From: Pseudomonas xantholysinigenes
GTDB taxonomy: Bacteria; Pseudomonadota; Gammaproteobacteria; Pseudomonadales; Pseudomonadaceae
Assembly (NCBI RefSeq): GCF_014268885.2
Contig: NZ_CP077095.1
Location: 4,061,001-4,125,000, forward strand
Length of the DNA stretch: 64,000 nucleotides
Direction of reading: 5' to 3'
A program made the position numbers and the translations under genes. The notes beneath the pieces are model-generated. The model had not been told where the DNA came from. It did not search any database and saw only the letters and a program-made list of their open reading frames with translations. This document shows, one piece after another, positions 24,524-33,738 of the stretch. Every line of letters begins with the position of its first letter. The first letter of the stretch is position 1.

Positions 24524-24540
24524 CACCCTGCGGCGTGCCC

Positions 24541-24629
24541 CCTGTGGAAGCGGGTTTACCCGCGAACACCGGCATAGCCAGCACCAGGCACCGCGTCGCC
24601 GGGTTCGCCAGCAAGGCCGGCTCCCACAG
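24541..24629. repeat. Composite REP doublet of about 90 bp (copy 1, inverted)
   Basis: A REP of the CGGGTTTACCCGCGAA type is joined by about 40 bases to a second type (GCCAGCAAGGCCGGCTCC). The same composite, in the other orientation, is at 40124-40213 and 53717-53811, so the whole unit is repeated rather than the single palindromes. Confidence 0.7.
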
Positions 24630-24650
24630 TTAGTCGACCAGCGGTGTTCC

Positions 24651-26981
24651 TCAGTCCTGCGCGGCGATCACTTCGATCCGGTTGCCGGCCTGGGCCTTCT
24701 CCAGCTTGATCGCCACGAACTTCGAGGTCGGCGTGTAGGTGCCTTCGCCATAACTTTCCAGCGGCACCAGCGGGTTGGTCTCCGGGTAGTACGCCGCCGC
24801 CTGCCCTTGCGGCACGTCATAGGCCACCAGGCGGAAGCCCGACACCCGCCGCTCACGGCCATCCTCCCACAGCGACACCAGGTCGACCTGCTCGCCCGGC
24901 TCGAAGCCCAGGCGACGAATGTCGGCCTCGTTGACGAACACCACCTCGCGCAGGCCGAACACGCCGCGATAGCGGTCGTCCAGGCCATACAGCGTGGTGT
25001 TGTACTGGTCGTGCGAGCGCAGGCTCTGCAGGATCAGGTCCGGCTTGTCGCCGCGCGCCAGCACCGCTTCGTTGACCAGTTGCACCGGCAGTTCGCTGGC
25101 GGTGAAGCGCGCCTTGCCAGTGGCGGTGCGGAAGTTGCGGTCCGCGGCGTTGTTGCCCAGGTGGAACCCACCCGGATGCTGCAAGCGCTCGTTGAAATCG
25201 CCGAACCCCGGAATCACTTCGGCAATCAAGTCGCGGATGCGGCCGTAGTCAGCGATCACATGGTCCCAATCGATCGGCCGCTTGCCCAGGGTGGCCTGGG
25301 CCATGCCGGCGACGATCGCCGGCTCCGAACGCAGGTGCGGCGAACGCGGTTTCAGTTGGCCATGGGAGATGTGCACCATGCTGAAGGTGTCTTCCACGGT
25401 AACGCCTTGCGGGCCTTCGGCCTGGATGTCGATCTCGGTGCGGCCCAGGCATGGCAGGATCAGCGCATCGCGCCCGGTGACCAGGTGCGAGCGGTTGAGC
25501 TTGGTGGAAATCTGCACGGTCAGCTCGCAGTTGCGCAACGCCGCATGGGTGCGCGGAGTGTCCGGCGTGGCTTGGGCGAAGTTACCGCCCAGGCCGATGA
25601 ACACCTTGGCCTGGCCCTCTTCCATGGCCTTGATCGCCAGCACGGCGTTGTGCCCGTGCGCACGTGGCACCGTGAACTGGAAGCGCCGCTCGATGGCATC
25701 GAGCAACTGCGCCTTGGGTTTCTCGTCGATGCCCATGGTGCGGTCGCCCTGCACGTTGCTGTGGCCACGCACCGGCGACAGGCCGGCGCCCGGCTTGCCG
25801 ACGTTGCCGCGCAGCAACTGCAGGTTGACGATTTCCTGCACGGTCGGCACCGAATGGCGGTGCTGGGTGACGCCCATGGCCCAGCACATGATCACCCGCT
25901 CGGCCTTGCGGTACATGCGCGCGGCCAGCTCGATCTCGGCCTTGCTCAGGCCGGACTGCTCGATGATGTGCTCCCATGGCGTGGCATCCACCAGCGCCAG
26001 GTAATCCTCGACGCCGCTGGTGTGCTCGGCGATGAAGGCATGGTCGAGCACCGGCGGCTCGTTGTTCAGCTGTGCCTCGCGCTCCCACTGCAGGAGGAAC
26101 TTGGCAATGCCGCGCATGGCCGCCATGTCGCCGCCCAGGGCTGGACGGAAGTAGGCAGTGTTGGTCGGCTCGGAGCCATTGCTGAGCATCTCGAACGGGT
26201 GCTGCGGATGCTGGAAACGCTCCAGGCCCCGCTCCTTGAGCGGGTTGAAGCAGACCACCTGGGCACCACGCTTGACCGCCTCGCGCAATGGCTCGAGCAT
26301 GCGCGGGTGGTTGGTGCCGGGGTTCTGGCCAATGACGAAGATCGCGTCGGCCAGCTCCAGGTCGTGGAATACCACAGTGCCCTTGCCCACCCCCAGCGTT
26401 TCGGCCATGCCCACGCCACTGGCCTCATGGCACATGTTCGAGCAGTCAGGGAAGTTGTTGGTGCCGTAGGCGCGCACGAACAGCTGGTAGAGGAACGCCG
26501 CCTCGTTGCTGGCCCGACCCGAGGTGTAGAACTCGGCCTGGTCGGGCGACTCGAGGGCGTTCAGGTGCCGGGCGATCAGGGCGAAGGCTTCTTCCCAGCT
26601 GGTCTCGACGTAGTGGTCGGTGGCTGCGTCGTAGCGCATCGGATGAGTGAGGCGGCCCTGGTATTCAAGCCAGTAGTCAGTCTGCTCACGCAGCGCGCTG
26701 ACGCTGTACTGGGCGAAGAACGCCGGGTCCACCGAGCGGCCGGTGGCCTCCCAGTTGACCGCCTTGGCGCCGTTCTCGCAGAACTTGACCATGTCGCTTT
26801 CCGGCGACTCGCCCCAGGCACAGCCTGGGCAGTCGAAACCGCCGTTCTGGTTGGTCTTGAGCATGGCCCGCAGGTTCTTGAAGGCGTTCTCGCTGCCCAG
26901 CCAGCTCTTGGTCACGCTCTTGAGCGCGCCCCAGCCGGCGGCCGGCCCCTTGTAGTCCCTGATGTGTTCGTCCTGGCTCAT
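24651..26981 (-). CDS. FdhF/YdeP family molybdopterin oxidoreductase
   Basis: A 776-residue enzyme of the formate dehydrogenase-like YdeP family. Near the N-terminus 'FDCPGCAWGE' and 'MVKFCENGAKAVNWE' hold cysteines of the type used for an Fe-S cluster. 'FYTSGRASNEAAFLYQLFVRAYGTNN' and 'CSNMCHEASG' line the cofactor site, and 'GQNPGTNHPRML' and 'LRGNVGKPGAGLSPVRGHSNVQGDRTMG' bind the molybdopterin guanine dinucleotides. There is no Tat signal, so it is cytoplasmic. The physiological substrate is unknown; in E. coli the homologue is linked to acid resistance. It is divergent from moaA, which makes its cofactor. Confidence 0.92.
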   Translation of the reverse strand: MSQDEHIRDYKGPAAGWGALKSVTKSWLGSENAFKNLRAMLKTNQNGGFDCPGCAWGESPESDMVKFCENGAKAVNWEATGRSVDPAFFAQYSVSALREQTDYWLEYQGRLTHPMRYDAATDHYVETSWEEAFALIARHLNALESPDQAEFYTSGRASNEAAFLYQLFVRAYGTNNFPDCSNMCHEASGVGMAETLGVGKGTVVFHDLELADAIFVIGQNPGTNHPRMLEPLREAVKRGAQVVCFNPLKERGLERFQHPQHPFEMLSNGSEPTNTAYFRPALGGDMAAMRGIAKFLLQWEREAQLNNEPPVLDHAFIAEHTSGVEDYLALVDATPWEHIIEQSGLSKAEIELAARMYRKAERVIMCWAMGVTQHRHSVPTVQEIVNLQLLRGNVGKPGAGLSPVRGHSNVQGDRTMGIDEKPKAQLLDAIERRFQFTVPRAHGHNAVLAIKAMEEGQAKVFIGLGGNFAQATPDTPRTHAALRNCELTVQISTKLNRSHLVTGRDALILPCLGRTEIDIQAEGPQGVTVEDTFSMVHISHGQLKPRSPHLRSEPAIVAGMAQATLGKRPIDWDHVIADYGRIRDLIAEVIPGFGDFNERLQHPGGFHLGNNAADRNFRTATGKARFTASELPVQLVNEAVLARGDKPDLILQSLRSHDQYNTTLYGLDDRYRGVFGLREVVFVNEADIRRLGFEPGEQVDLVSLWEDGRERRVSGFRLVAYDVPQGQAAAYYPETNPLVPLESYGEGTYTPTSKFVAIKLEKAQAGNRIEVIAAQD

Positions 26982-27153
26982 GCTCTGAATATCTCGCGCG
27001 GTGTTTTTTCCAGCCTAAGAAGCGCGCCCCAGATGCGTCCAATCGAAATAAGTGAAAGCGTGATAAACGCCGTCGATCACGGAGCCAAGCCCTTGCCTGC
27101 CGTGGCTTGCAGCCACGATAGAGGAGACTGATCGAACGGTCGGGCAAAGCAAT

Positions 27154-27180
27154 TTGACGGCACTGGGCACAGGTTATAGC
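27154..27180 (+). promoter_or_regulatory. Possible sigma-70 promoter for moaA
   Basis: TTGACG at 27154-27159 and TATAGC at 27175-27180 have a short 15-base spacer. They lie about 60 bases before the GTG of moaA. Confidence 0.35.
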
Positions 27181-27237
27181 TTGAACCTTGTCTGCGGCTT
27201 ATCGCCGCCCCCTTCTTCTTCAAAGACGAGCGCGAAC

Positions 27238-28242
27238 GTGGAAAAGAACCCCCAGGCCCTGATCGACGGTTTCAACCGCAAAGTCGACTACCTGCGGATG
27301 TCGGTCACCGATCGTTGCGACTTCCGCTGCGTCTATTGCATGGCCGAAGACATGCAGTTCCTGCCGCGCCAGCAGATTCTCAGCCTCGAGGAGCTGTACC
27401 AGGTTGCCGAGCGCTTCGTCGCCCTGGGCACCCGCAAGATCCGCCTGACCGGCGGCGAACCGCTGGTGCGCCAAGGTATCGTCGAACTGTGCGGGCGCAT
27501 CGCCGCCCTGCCCGGCCTGCGCGAACTGTGCCTGACCAGCAATGGCTCGCAGCTGGGTCGCCTGGCCCAGCCACTGTTCGACGCCGGCGTGTCGCGCCTG
27601 AACATCAGCCTCGACAGCCTCGACCGCGAGCGCTTCCGTGCCCTGACCCGCACCGGCGACCTCGACCAGGTGATTGCCGGCATCGACGCCGCGCGCGCTG
27701 CGGGTTTCCGTCGCACCAAACTCAACGCCGTGGTGCTCAAGGGCCGCAACGATCACGAGATCGTCGACCTGGTGCGCTTCGCCATCGACCGCGAACTGGA
27801 CATTTCCTTCATCGAGGAAATGCCCTTGGGCGTGATCAGCGAGCACGAGCGCGGCGAGTCGTTCTGCTCCAGCGATGATGTGCGCGCGCGCCTGGCCGAG
27901 CACTTCACCCTGATCGAGTCGGCCGAGTCATCCCAAGGCCCGGCACGCTACTGGCGCCTGGCCGAGGCGCCGAACACCCGGGTCGGGTTCATTTCGCCCC
28001 ACAGCCATAACTTCTGCGCCACCTGCAACCGCGTGCGCCTGACCGTCGAAGGCCGCCTGCTGCTGTGCCTGGGCAACGAGCACTCGGTGGACCTCAAGCA
28101 GATCCTGCGCCAGCATCCCGGCGACCGCGAGCGCCTGGAGCAGGCGATCCGCGACGCCATGCAGCTCAAGCCCTACCGCCATCATTTCGAGGTCGGCGGC
28201 GAGGTGCAGATCCTGCGCTTCATGAACATGACCGGCGGCTGA
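27238..28242 (+). CDS. moaA: GTP 3',8-cyclase MoaA
   Basis: A 334-residue radical-SAM enzyme performing the first step of molybdenum cofactor synthesis. The SAM-binding cluster is 'CDFRCVYC' (CxxxCxxC). The C-terminal substrate cluster is '[20 protein letters not shown]', and the protein ends in the essential Gly-Gly ('MTGG'). I chose the GTG at 27238 ('[21 protein letters not shown]'), which reproduces the usual Pseudomonas N-terminus; the frame is open 28 codons further up. Its neighbours are the YdeP-type molybdoenzyme and moaB. Confidence 0.93.
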   Translation: MEKNPQALIDGFNRKVDYLRMSVTDRCDFRCVYCMAEDMQFLPRQQILSLEELYQVAERFVALGTRKIRLTGGEPLVRQGIVELCGRIAALPGLRELCLTSNGSQLGRLAQPLFDAGVSRLNISLDSLDRERFRALTRTGDLDQVIAGIDAARAAGFRRTKLNAVVLKGRNDHEIVDLVRFAIDRELDISFIEEMPLGVISEHERGESFCSSDDVRARLAEHFTLIESAESSQGPARYWRLAEAPNTRVGFISPHSHNFCATCNRVRLTVEGRLLLCLGNEHSVDLKQILRQHPGDRERLEQAIRDAMQLKPYRHHFEVGGEVQILRFMNMTGG

Positions 28243-28263
28243 TCGGCTGCCTCTGGAACCGCC

Positions 28264-29163
28264 TTGATCGTCCATTCACGCCCCGACATGCTGCGCGTGC
28301 TGTTCACCCTCAAGGGCTCGATCGTCCAGCGCATCGCCTTGCGCTGCCTGGGCGTGACCCTGCTGGCGGCATTGATCGTGCTGATCGAGCGGCACTACCC
28401 GGCGCTGTTCTACCCGGTCAGCGCCACGCCGTTCACCCTGCTCGGCCTGTCGCTGTCGATCTTCATGAACTTTCGCAACAACGCCTGTTACGACCGCTGG
28501 TGGGAAGGGCGCAAGGCCTGGGGGCGGATGATCATCGAGGTGCGCTCGTTCATCCGGGAAAGCGTGGCAATCGACGATCAGCAACTGCGCGCGCAGATGC
28601 TGCGCGGCCTGTGCGGCTTCGCCCACGCCCTCAACGCCCGCTTGCGCAACGAAGACGAACGGCCCCTGGCCCGCACCTGGCTGGCCGCGGACGCGCCGAT
28701 CACCGCGCACAACGTGTGCGACGGTATCCTGCGCGATATCGGCGGGCAGTGCTCACGGCTGGCCAAAGACGGCGCGATCAGCGAGTTTCGCTACACCGTG
28801 CTGGAACAGCGCCTGACCGGGCTGTCGGATGTGCAAGCCACCTGCGAGCGGATCAAGGGCACGCCCCTGCCCTTCCCCTATACCCTGCTGCTGCACCGCA
28901 CCATCTACATCTTCTGCCTGCTGCTGCCGTTCGCCCTGGCCGAACCCCTGGGCTGGCTGGCGCCGCTGTTCACCACCATCGTCAGCTACACGTTCTTCGG
29001 CCTCGATGCCATTGGCAACGAGCTGGAAGACCCGTTCGGACGCGATGAGAACGACCTGCCGACCGATGCACTGGTGCGCACCATCGAACGCGATGTGCTG
29101 GCGGCACTGGGGCACGAGCCGCTACCACCGGCGCTGGAGCCGGTGGATCATGTGCTGAGCTGA
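28264..29163 (+). CDS. Bestrophin family membrane protein (YneE-like)
   Basis: A 299-residue bestrophin-fold anion channel homologue. Characteristic are 'GLSLSIFMNFRNNACYDRWWEGRKAWGRMIIEVRSFIRE' and the C-terminal 'LDAIGNELEDPFGRDENDLPTD'. Hydrophobic segments lie near residues 24-45, 55-68, 215-235 and 240-258. The start is TTG at 28264: the residues 'IVHSRPDMLRVLFTLKGSIVQ' then align with the N-terminus of E. coli YneE, while the next ATG would remove part of it. It follows moaA by 21 bases, probably in one transcript. Confidence 0.85.
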   Translation: MIVHSRPDMLRVLFTLKGSIVQRIALRCLGVTLLAALIVLIERHYPALFYPVSATPFTLLGLSLSIFMNFRNNACYDRWWEGRKAWGRMIIEVRSFIRESVAIDDQQLRAQMLRGLCGFAHALNARLRNEDERPLARTWLAADAPITAHNVCDGILRDIGGQCSRLAKDGAISEFRYTVLEQRLTGLSDVQATCERIKGTPLPFPYTLLLHRTIYIFCLLLPFALAEPLGWLAPLFTTIVSYTFFGLDAIGNELEDPFGRDENDLPTDALVRTIERDVLAALGHEPLPPALEPVDHVLS

Positions 29164-29190
29164 AGCGTCGGATTCTTCCGCTCCGGCCTC

Positions 29191-29285
29191 TTCGCGGGCA
29201 AGCCCGCTCCCACAGAATTATCTGGCGCCTGGCGTGTTCCAAGGGTTGGGGGCAGTCCCCCTGTGGGAGCGGGCTTGCCCGCGAA
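29191..29285. repeat. REP doublet (inverted pair)
   Basis: Two REP copies face each other across about 47 bases, between convergent bestrophin and moaB genes. Confidence 0.8.
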
Positions 29286-29305
29286 GAGGCAAGTACAGAA
29301 AAGCA

Positions 29306-29845
29306 CTAACCTCGGCTTTCACATGGCCCGATCGGCTTGAGGTGGGCAACGAAGTTGCACGGCCGGTGCCGCGCGTCCAGTTGCTCGGCAAGGATCCCCT
29401 CCCAGGCCGTGCGGCAGGCGCCGGTCGAGCCCGGCAGGCAGCACACCAGGGTACCGTTGGCCATGCCAGCCAGTGCCCGGCTCTGCACCGTGGAGGTACC
29501 GATATCGAGAATCGACAGGGCGCGGAACAATTCGCCAAATCCATCGATGTGCTTGTCCAACAGGCAGCCCACCGCTTCCGGCGTGCTGTCGCGCCCGGTG
29601 AAGCCGGTGCCGCCGGTGATCAGCACCACTTGCACCTGCTCGTCGGCGATCCAGGTGGCGACCTGGGCGCGGATCTTGTACAGGTCGTCCTTGAGCAGCT
29701 CGCGCGCCACCAGGCGATGCCCGACGCCCACCGCGCGGCTGGCCAGCAGTTCGCCGGAGGTGTCGTTGTCGAAGGTACGGGTATCGCTGACGGTCAGCAC
29801 GGCGATGTTCAGCGGCACGAACACCGCATCGGGTTTCACGCTCAT
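29306..29845 (-). CDS. moaB: Molybdenum cofactor biosynthesis protein MoaB
   Basis: A 179-residue MoaB/Mog-fold protein. 'NIAVLTVSDTRTFDNDTSGELL' opens the fold, 'VVLITGGTGFTGRDSTPEA' is the pterin-binding loop, and 'VCCLPGSTGACRTAWEGIL' follows. MoaB is made with the other Moa proteins and is thought to help adenylate molybdopterin, although its exact role varies between species. It is convergent to moaA-bestrophin. Confidence 0.93.
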   Translation of the reverse strand: MSVKPDAVFVPLNIAVLTVSDTRTFDNDTSGELLASRAVGVGHRLVARELLKDDLYKIRAQVATWIADEQVQVVLITGGTGFTGRDSTPEAVGCLLDKHIDGFGELFRALSILDIGTSTVQSRALAGMANGTLVCCLPGSTGACRTAWEGILAEQLDARHRPCNFVAHLKPIGPCESRG

Positions 29846-30086
29846 GGGAACGGCTCCGGAAATGGACTCGCGGCCACGTTAGAGGCATGCCCTGCCAGCG
29901 TCCAATCGATAGCGCATACCGCGTGATCGACGCTTTCTATCAGCGCCCACGCCCCGCCCACTGGCGCTTGGCCGCCTTCGCCGGCGCAGGTTTGCGTCGC
30001 GGTTCGCGCAATAGATCTACATCAATGATTAGCCAGATGCTTCACTCTTGGTTAAGGTCATCACACCCCGCAACCCAGGCCGCCCC

Positions 30087-30974
30087 ATGGACATCAAACA
30101 GCTCAAGTTCCTCATCGCCCTCGACCAGACCCGCCACTTCGGCCAGGCCGCCGCGCTGTGCCACATCACCCAGCCGACCCTGTCCATGCGCCTGCGCAAC
30201 CTTGAGGACGAGCTCGACCTGGTACTGGTCAAGCGCGGCCAGCGCTTCGAAGGCTTCACCGAGGCCGGCGAGCGCATCCTGGCCTGGGCCCGCACCCTGC
30301 TCGCCGCCCACGACGGCCTGCAGGCCGAGGCCGCCAGCTGTCGCGGCCAGGTAGTCGGCAGCCTGCGCCTGGGCACCGTGCCGCTGGCCAGCTTCAACCC
30401 GATGGCACTGCTGATGCCGCTGCGCGAAAAGTACCCCGAGCTGCATTTCCAGCTGTCGTCGCTGAGTTCCGAACAGGTCATCGACGGCCTGAGCCGCAAC
30501 CAGCTCGACCTCGGCATCTGCTACCTCGACCAGGTCAACACCAGTTTCTTCGAGGTCATCGAGCTGAGCACCACCACCATGGGCCTGCTGCACGACACCC
30601 GGCATTTCCAGTTCGAGGCCGAGTCCCTGCGCTGGGACGACCTCGGCGAGCTGCCGCTGGGCCTGCTGAGCAAAGGCATGCACTATCGCCAGTCGCTGGA
30701 CCTGAGCTTCCGCAGCCGTGGCCTTGAACCCAACGCGGTGCTCGAGAGCGACTCGACCTTCCAGCTGATCCAGGCGATCAACACCGGCGTGTGCTGCGCG
30801 ATCATGCCCCTCGATTGCGGGCTGGAGGAGTTGAGCCAGCACATGCGCATCATCCCGGTGCAGGACGCCAGCATCCACAGCCCGGTCGGCCTGCTGCTGC
30901 GCCGCAGCGAACCACGTTCGGCGATCGCCGAGCAGTGCTTCGACGAAGCTAAGGCACTGTTTCAGCCTTCCTGA
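30087..30974 (+). CDS. LysR-family transcriptional regulator
   Basis: A 295-residue LysR protein with an N-terminal helix-turn-helix ('HFGQAAALCHITQPTLSMRLRNLEDEL') and an effector domain. The ATG at 30087 ('MDIKQLKFLIALDQTRHF') is the family start. Its nearest divergent gene is moaB (241 bases), and its 3' end overlaps the AraC-type gene by 13 bases in convergent orientation. The target is not clear from context; molybdenum enzymes are a possibility. Confidence 0.88.
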   Translation: MDIKQLKFLIALDQTRHFGQAAALCHITQPTLSMRLRNLEDELDLVLVKRGQRFEGFTEAGERILAWARTLLAAHDGLQAEAASCRGQVVGSLRLGTVPLASFNPMALLMPLREKYPELHFQLSSLSSEQVIDGLSRNQLDLGICYLDQVNTSFFEVIELSTTTMGLLHDTRHFQFEAESLRWDDLGELPLGLLSKGMHYRQSLDLSFRSRGLEPNAVLESDSTFQLIQAINTGVCCAIMPLDCGLEELSQHMRIIPVQDASIHSPVGLLLRRSEPRSAIAEQCFDEAKALFQPS

Positions 30975-31741
30975 GCCGTCGCCTGGCGGTACTGCCGCGG
31001 GGTGAAGCCGGTCAGTTGCCTGAACTGCCGGCTGAAGGCGCTGTGATCGGTGTAGCCGCAGCGCAGGGCCACCTCGATGATCGGCAGGTCGCTGTGCAAC
31101 AGCCGATGGGCGTGTTCCAGGCGCGCCTTGTGGATCATCTGCCGCGGCGTGAGATGGAAGACCTTCTTGCAATAGCGCTCCAGCTGCGCCACCGAGATGC
31201 CGGCGATGCGGGTCAGCTCGCCCATGCTGATCGGCTGGTGGAAGTGCGCGCGGATATGCCCGTCCACGGCGGCCAGGCGCTGGTAGGCCGGGTGGGTGTC
31301 GGCGGCTGACTGCAGGTCGATGGAAATCCCCACCAGGCCGATGATACGACCGCCCCGATCGTACAGCGGACGCTTGTGGGTCAGGCACCAGCCCGGTTCA
31401 CGGCTGCCGTACAGGTGCAACTCGAGCTGGTCCTCCAGCACCAGGCCCTGTTCCAGCACGCGTCGGTCCTGCTCGGTGTAGCCGGGGCCCAGGCGTGCCG
31501 GAAACACCTCGGCGCTGGTCTTGCCCAGCAGCGGCTGCAACTGACGCAGGCCGCAGCGCTGCACCAGGGTGCGGTTGGCCAGCACGTAGCGGGCCTGGTC
31601 GTCCTTGATGAATATCGCCGCGTTGGCGATGACGTCGAGCATCGGCAGCAGCCATACCGCACCGGCCAGCAAGGCCTCCAGCGACTCGGGGCGGTGCTGG
31701 TCGAGGTGTTGGTGCAGGGTTGCCAGGGCGTTCACGGTCAT
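30962..31741 (-). CDS. AraC-family regulator with PAS domain (LhpR-type, hydroxyproline)
   Basis: A 259-residue protein: PAS-like sensor at about residues 30-140 ('NAAIFIKDDQARYVLANRTLVQRCG', 'LYDRGGRIIGLVGISIDLQ') and a C-terminal AraC double helix-turn-helix ('ISMGELTRIAGISVAQLERYCKKVF', 'IIEVALRCGYTDHSAFSRQFRQLTGFTPRQYR'). It is divergent from the hydroxyproline permease and catabolic genes, the place held by the activator LhpR in P. aeruginosa, so it probably activates them in response to hydroxyproline. Confidence 0.82.
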   Translation of the reverse strand: MTVNALATLHQHLDQHRPESLEALLAGAVWLLPMLDVIANAAIFIKDDQARYVLANRTLVQRCGLRQLQPLLGKTSAEVFPARLGPGYTEQDRRVLEQGLVLEDQLELHLYGSREPGWCLTHKRPLYDRGGRIIGLVGISIDLQSAADTHPAYQRLAAVDGHIRAHFHQPISMGELTRIAGISVAQLERYCKKVFHLTPRQMIHKARLEHAHRLLHSDLPIIEVALRCGYTDHSAFSRQFRQLTGFTPRQYRQATAQEG

Positions 31742-31772
31742 CTGCCTTCACCTTGCTGAGCGCGCCGCGCGC

Positions 31773-31843
31773 TTCGCGGGTAAACCCGCTCCCACTGGGA
31801 CGGTGCCAGTTTCGAATTCAACGCCTGGCCCGCGAAAGGGCCG
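31773..31843. repeat. REP element and degenerate partner
   Basis: A good REP (TTCGCGGGTAAACCCGCTCC, 31773-31798) is followed by a decayed inverted half (GGCCCGCGAAAGGGCC). Both lie between the regulator and permease genes. Confidence 0.6.
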
Positions 31844-32027
31844 GCGCGTTCAGCCTATCCACTGGCCCTGTCCCACCGCCAGTTTTTTCTGAAACTGTGC
31901 CGATTTCGTCATCCACCTTGGCGAAAACCATCAAGAACCGCCGCCTTGATCGGTCCACTCTATGCCCCACGCAAGCCCCATCGTGACATCAGACCTGCCT
32001 ACCCAAAACCTACAAAAAGGCGACCCC

Positions 32028-33644
32028 ATGTCAGGCAAATTCAAGAAACAGCTCTCCCTGCTGGACCTCACCTTCATCGGCCTGGGCGCGATCTTCGGCT
32101 CCGGCTGGCTGTTCGCCGCCAGCCACGTCTCGGCCATCGCCGGTCCGGCCGGCATCCTCTCCTGGTTCCTCGGCGGCTTCGCCGTGCTGTTGCTGGGCAT
32201 CGTCTACTGCGAGCTCGGCGCCGCCCTGCCGCGGGCCGGTGGCGTGGTGCGCTACCCGGTGTACTCCCACGGGCCGTTGCTGGGCTACCTGATGGGCTTC
32301 ATCACCCTGATCGCCTTCTCCAGCCTGATCGCCATCGAGGTGGTCGCCTCGCGCCAGTACGCCGCGGCCTGGTTCCCGGCCTTGACCAAGACCGGCTCCA
32401 GCGATCCGACGGTGCTCGGCTGGCTGGTGCAGTTCGCCCTGCTCGGGCTGTTCTTCCTGCTCAACTACCGCAGCGTGAAGACCTTCGCCAAGGCCAACAA
32501 CCTGGTCAGCGTGTTCAAGTTCATCGTGCCGCTGCTGGTGATCGGCGTGCTGTTCACCTTCTTCAAACCGGAGAACTTCGAAGTCCAGGGCTTCGCCCCG
32601 TTCGGTCTATCCGGGGTGGAAATGGCGGTGTCGGCGGGTGGGATCATCTTCGCCTACCTGGGCCTGACGCCGATCATCTCGGTGGCCAGTGAAGTGAAGA
32701 ACCCGCAGCGCACCATCCCTATTGCGCTGATCCTCTCGGTGCTGCTGTCCACCGCCATCTATGCGCTGCTGCAACTGGCCTTCCTCGGCAGCGTGCCGAC
32801 CGAAATGCTCGCCAACGGCTGGGCTGGGATCTCCAAGGAACTGGCCCTGCCCTACCGTGACATCGCCCTCGCCCTGGGAGTGGGTTGGCTGGCCTACCTG
32901 GTGGTGGCCGATGCGGTGATCTCCCCCAGCGGCTGCGGCAACATCTACATGAACGCCACCCCGCGTGTGGTCTATGGCTGGGCGCAGACCGGCACCTTCT
33001 TCAAGTACTTCACCCGCATCGACGAGCAGTCCGGCATTCCGCGCCCGGCGCTGTGGCTGACCTTCGCCCTGGCGGTGTTCTGGACCTTGCCGTTCCCTTC
33101 CTGGGAAGCGCTGATCAACGTGGTCTCCGCCGCCCTGGTGCTCAGCTATGCCGTGGCCCCGGTGTCGGTCGCCGCCCTGCGTCGCAACGCCCCGAACATG
33201 GCCCGCCCGTTCCGGGTCAAGGGCATGGGCGTGCTCGGCCCGCTGTCGTTCATCATCGCCGCGCTGATCGTCTATTGGTCGGGCTGGAACACCGTGTCCT
33301 GGCTGCTGGCCCTGCAGATCGTGATGTTCGTGCTGTACCTGCTGTGCCGCCGCTTCGTGCCCACCGAACACCTGCCCCTGGGCCAGCAGGTGCGCTCGTC
33401 AGCCTGGCTGATCGGCTTCTACGCCGTGACCATCCTGCTCTCCTGGCTGGGCAGCTTCGGCGGCCTGGGGGTGATCGGCCATCCCTTCGACACCCTGGTC
33501 GTGGCTGGCGCCGCGCTGGGCATCTACTACTGGGGTGCCGCCACCGGCGTGCCGGCCCATCTGGTACGGCTGGATGGCGACGACGAGAGCGAGGCCGCCA
33601 CACCAGCCCCTGGCACGCATTCCCCTGCCGCGCTGGCCTCCTGA
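32028..33644 (+). CDS. APC-family permease, probable hydroxyproline importer
   Basis: A 538-residue amino acid/polyamine/organocation transporter with about 12 membrane segments. TM1 carries the unwound GxG-type motif ('[16 protein letters not shown]'). It is the first gene of the hydroxyproline cluster, divergent from its AraC/PAS regulator and followed by the four catabolic genes, so trans-4-hydroxy-L-proline is the likely substrate (inference from context). The ATG at 32028 is the family start. A REP at 33659 separates it from the epimerase gene. Confidence 0.85.
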   Translation: MSGKFKKQLSLLDLTFIGLGAIFGSGWLFAASHVSAIAGPAGILSWFLGGFAVLLLGIVYCELGAALPRAGGVVRYPVYSHGPLLGYLMGFITLIAFSSLIAIEVVASRQYAAAWFPALTKTGSSDPTVLGWLVQFALLGLFFLLNYRSVKTFAKANNLVSVFKFIVPLLVIGVLFTFFKPENFEVQGFAPFGLSGVEMAVSAGGIIFAYLGLTPIISVASEVKNPQRTIPIALILSVLLSTAIYALLQLAFLGSVPTEMLANGWAGISKELALPYRDIALALGVGWLAYLVVADAVISPSGCGNIYMNATPRVVYGWAQTGTFFKYFTRIDEQSGIPRPALWLTFALAVFWTLPFPSWEALINVVSAALVLSYAVAPVSVAALRRNAPNMARPFRVKGMGVLGPLSFIIAALIVYWSGWNTVSWLLALQIVMFVLYLLCRRFVPTEHLPLGQQVRSSAWLIGFYAVTILLSWLGSFGGLGVIGHPFDTLVVAGAALGIYYWGAATGVPAHLVRLDGDDESEAATPAPGTHSPAALAS

Positions 33645-33658
33645 ACGCAACGCACATC

Positions 33659-33683
33659 CTGTGGGAGCGGGCTTGCCCGCGAA
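33659..33683. repeat. REP element (single)
   Basis: TGTGGGAGCGGGCTTGCCCG and the following CGAA lie between the permease and epimerase genes, in the middle of a catabolic gene set. Confidence 0.7.
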
Positions 33684-33738
33684 CAAGGGCGAAGCCCTTG
33701 CCAGGCACCGCCACATTCACATTGCAACGGACACGCCC

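Noticed and set aside
26982..27237. Molybdenum cofactor riboswitch upstream of moaA
   Set aside because: I could not match the known Moco RNA core by eye. A covariance-model search would decide.
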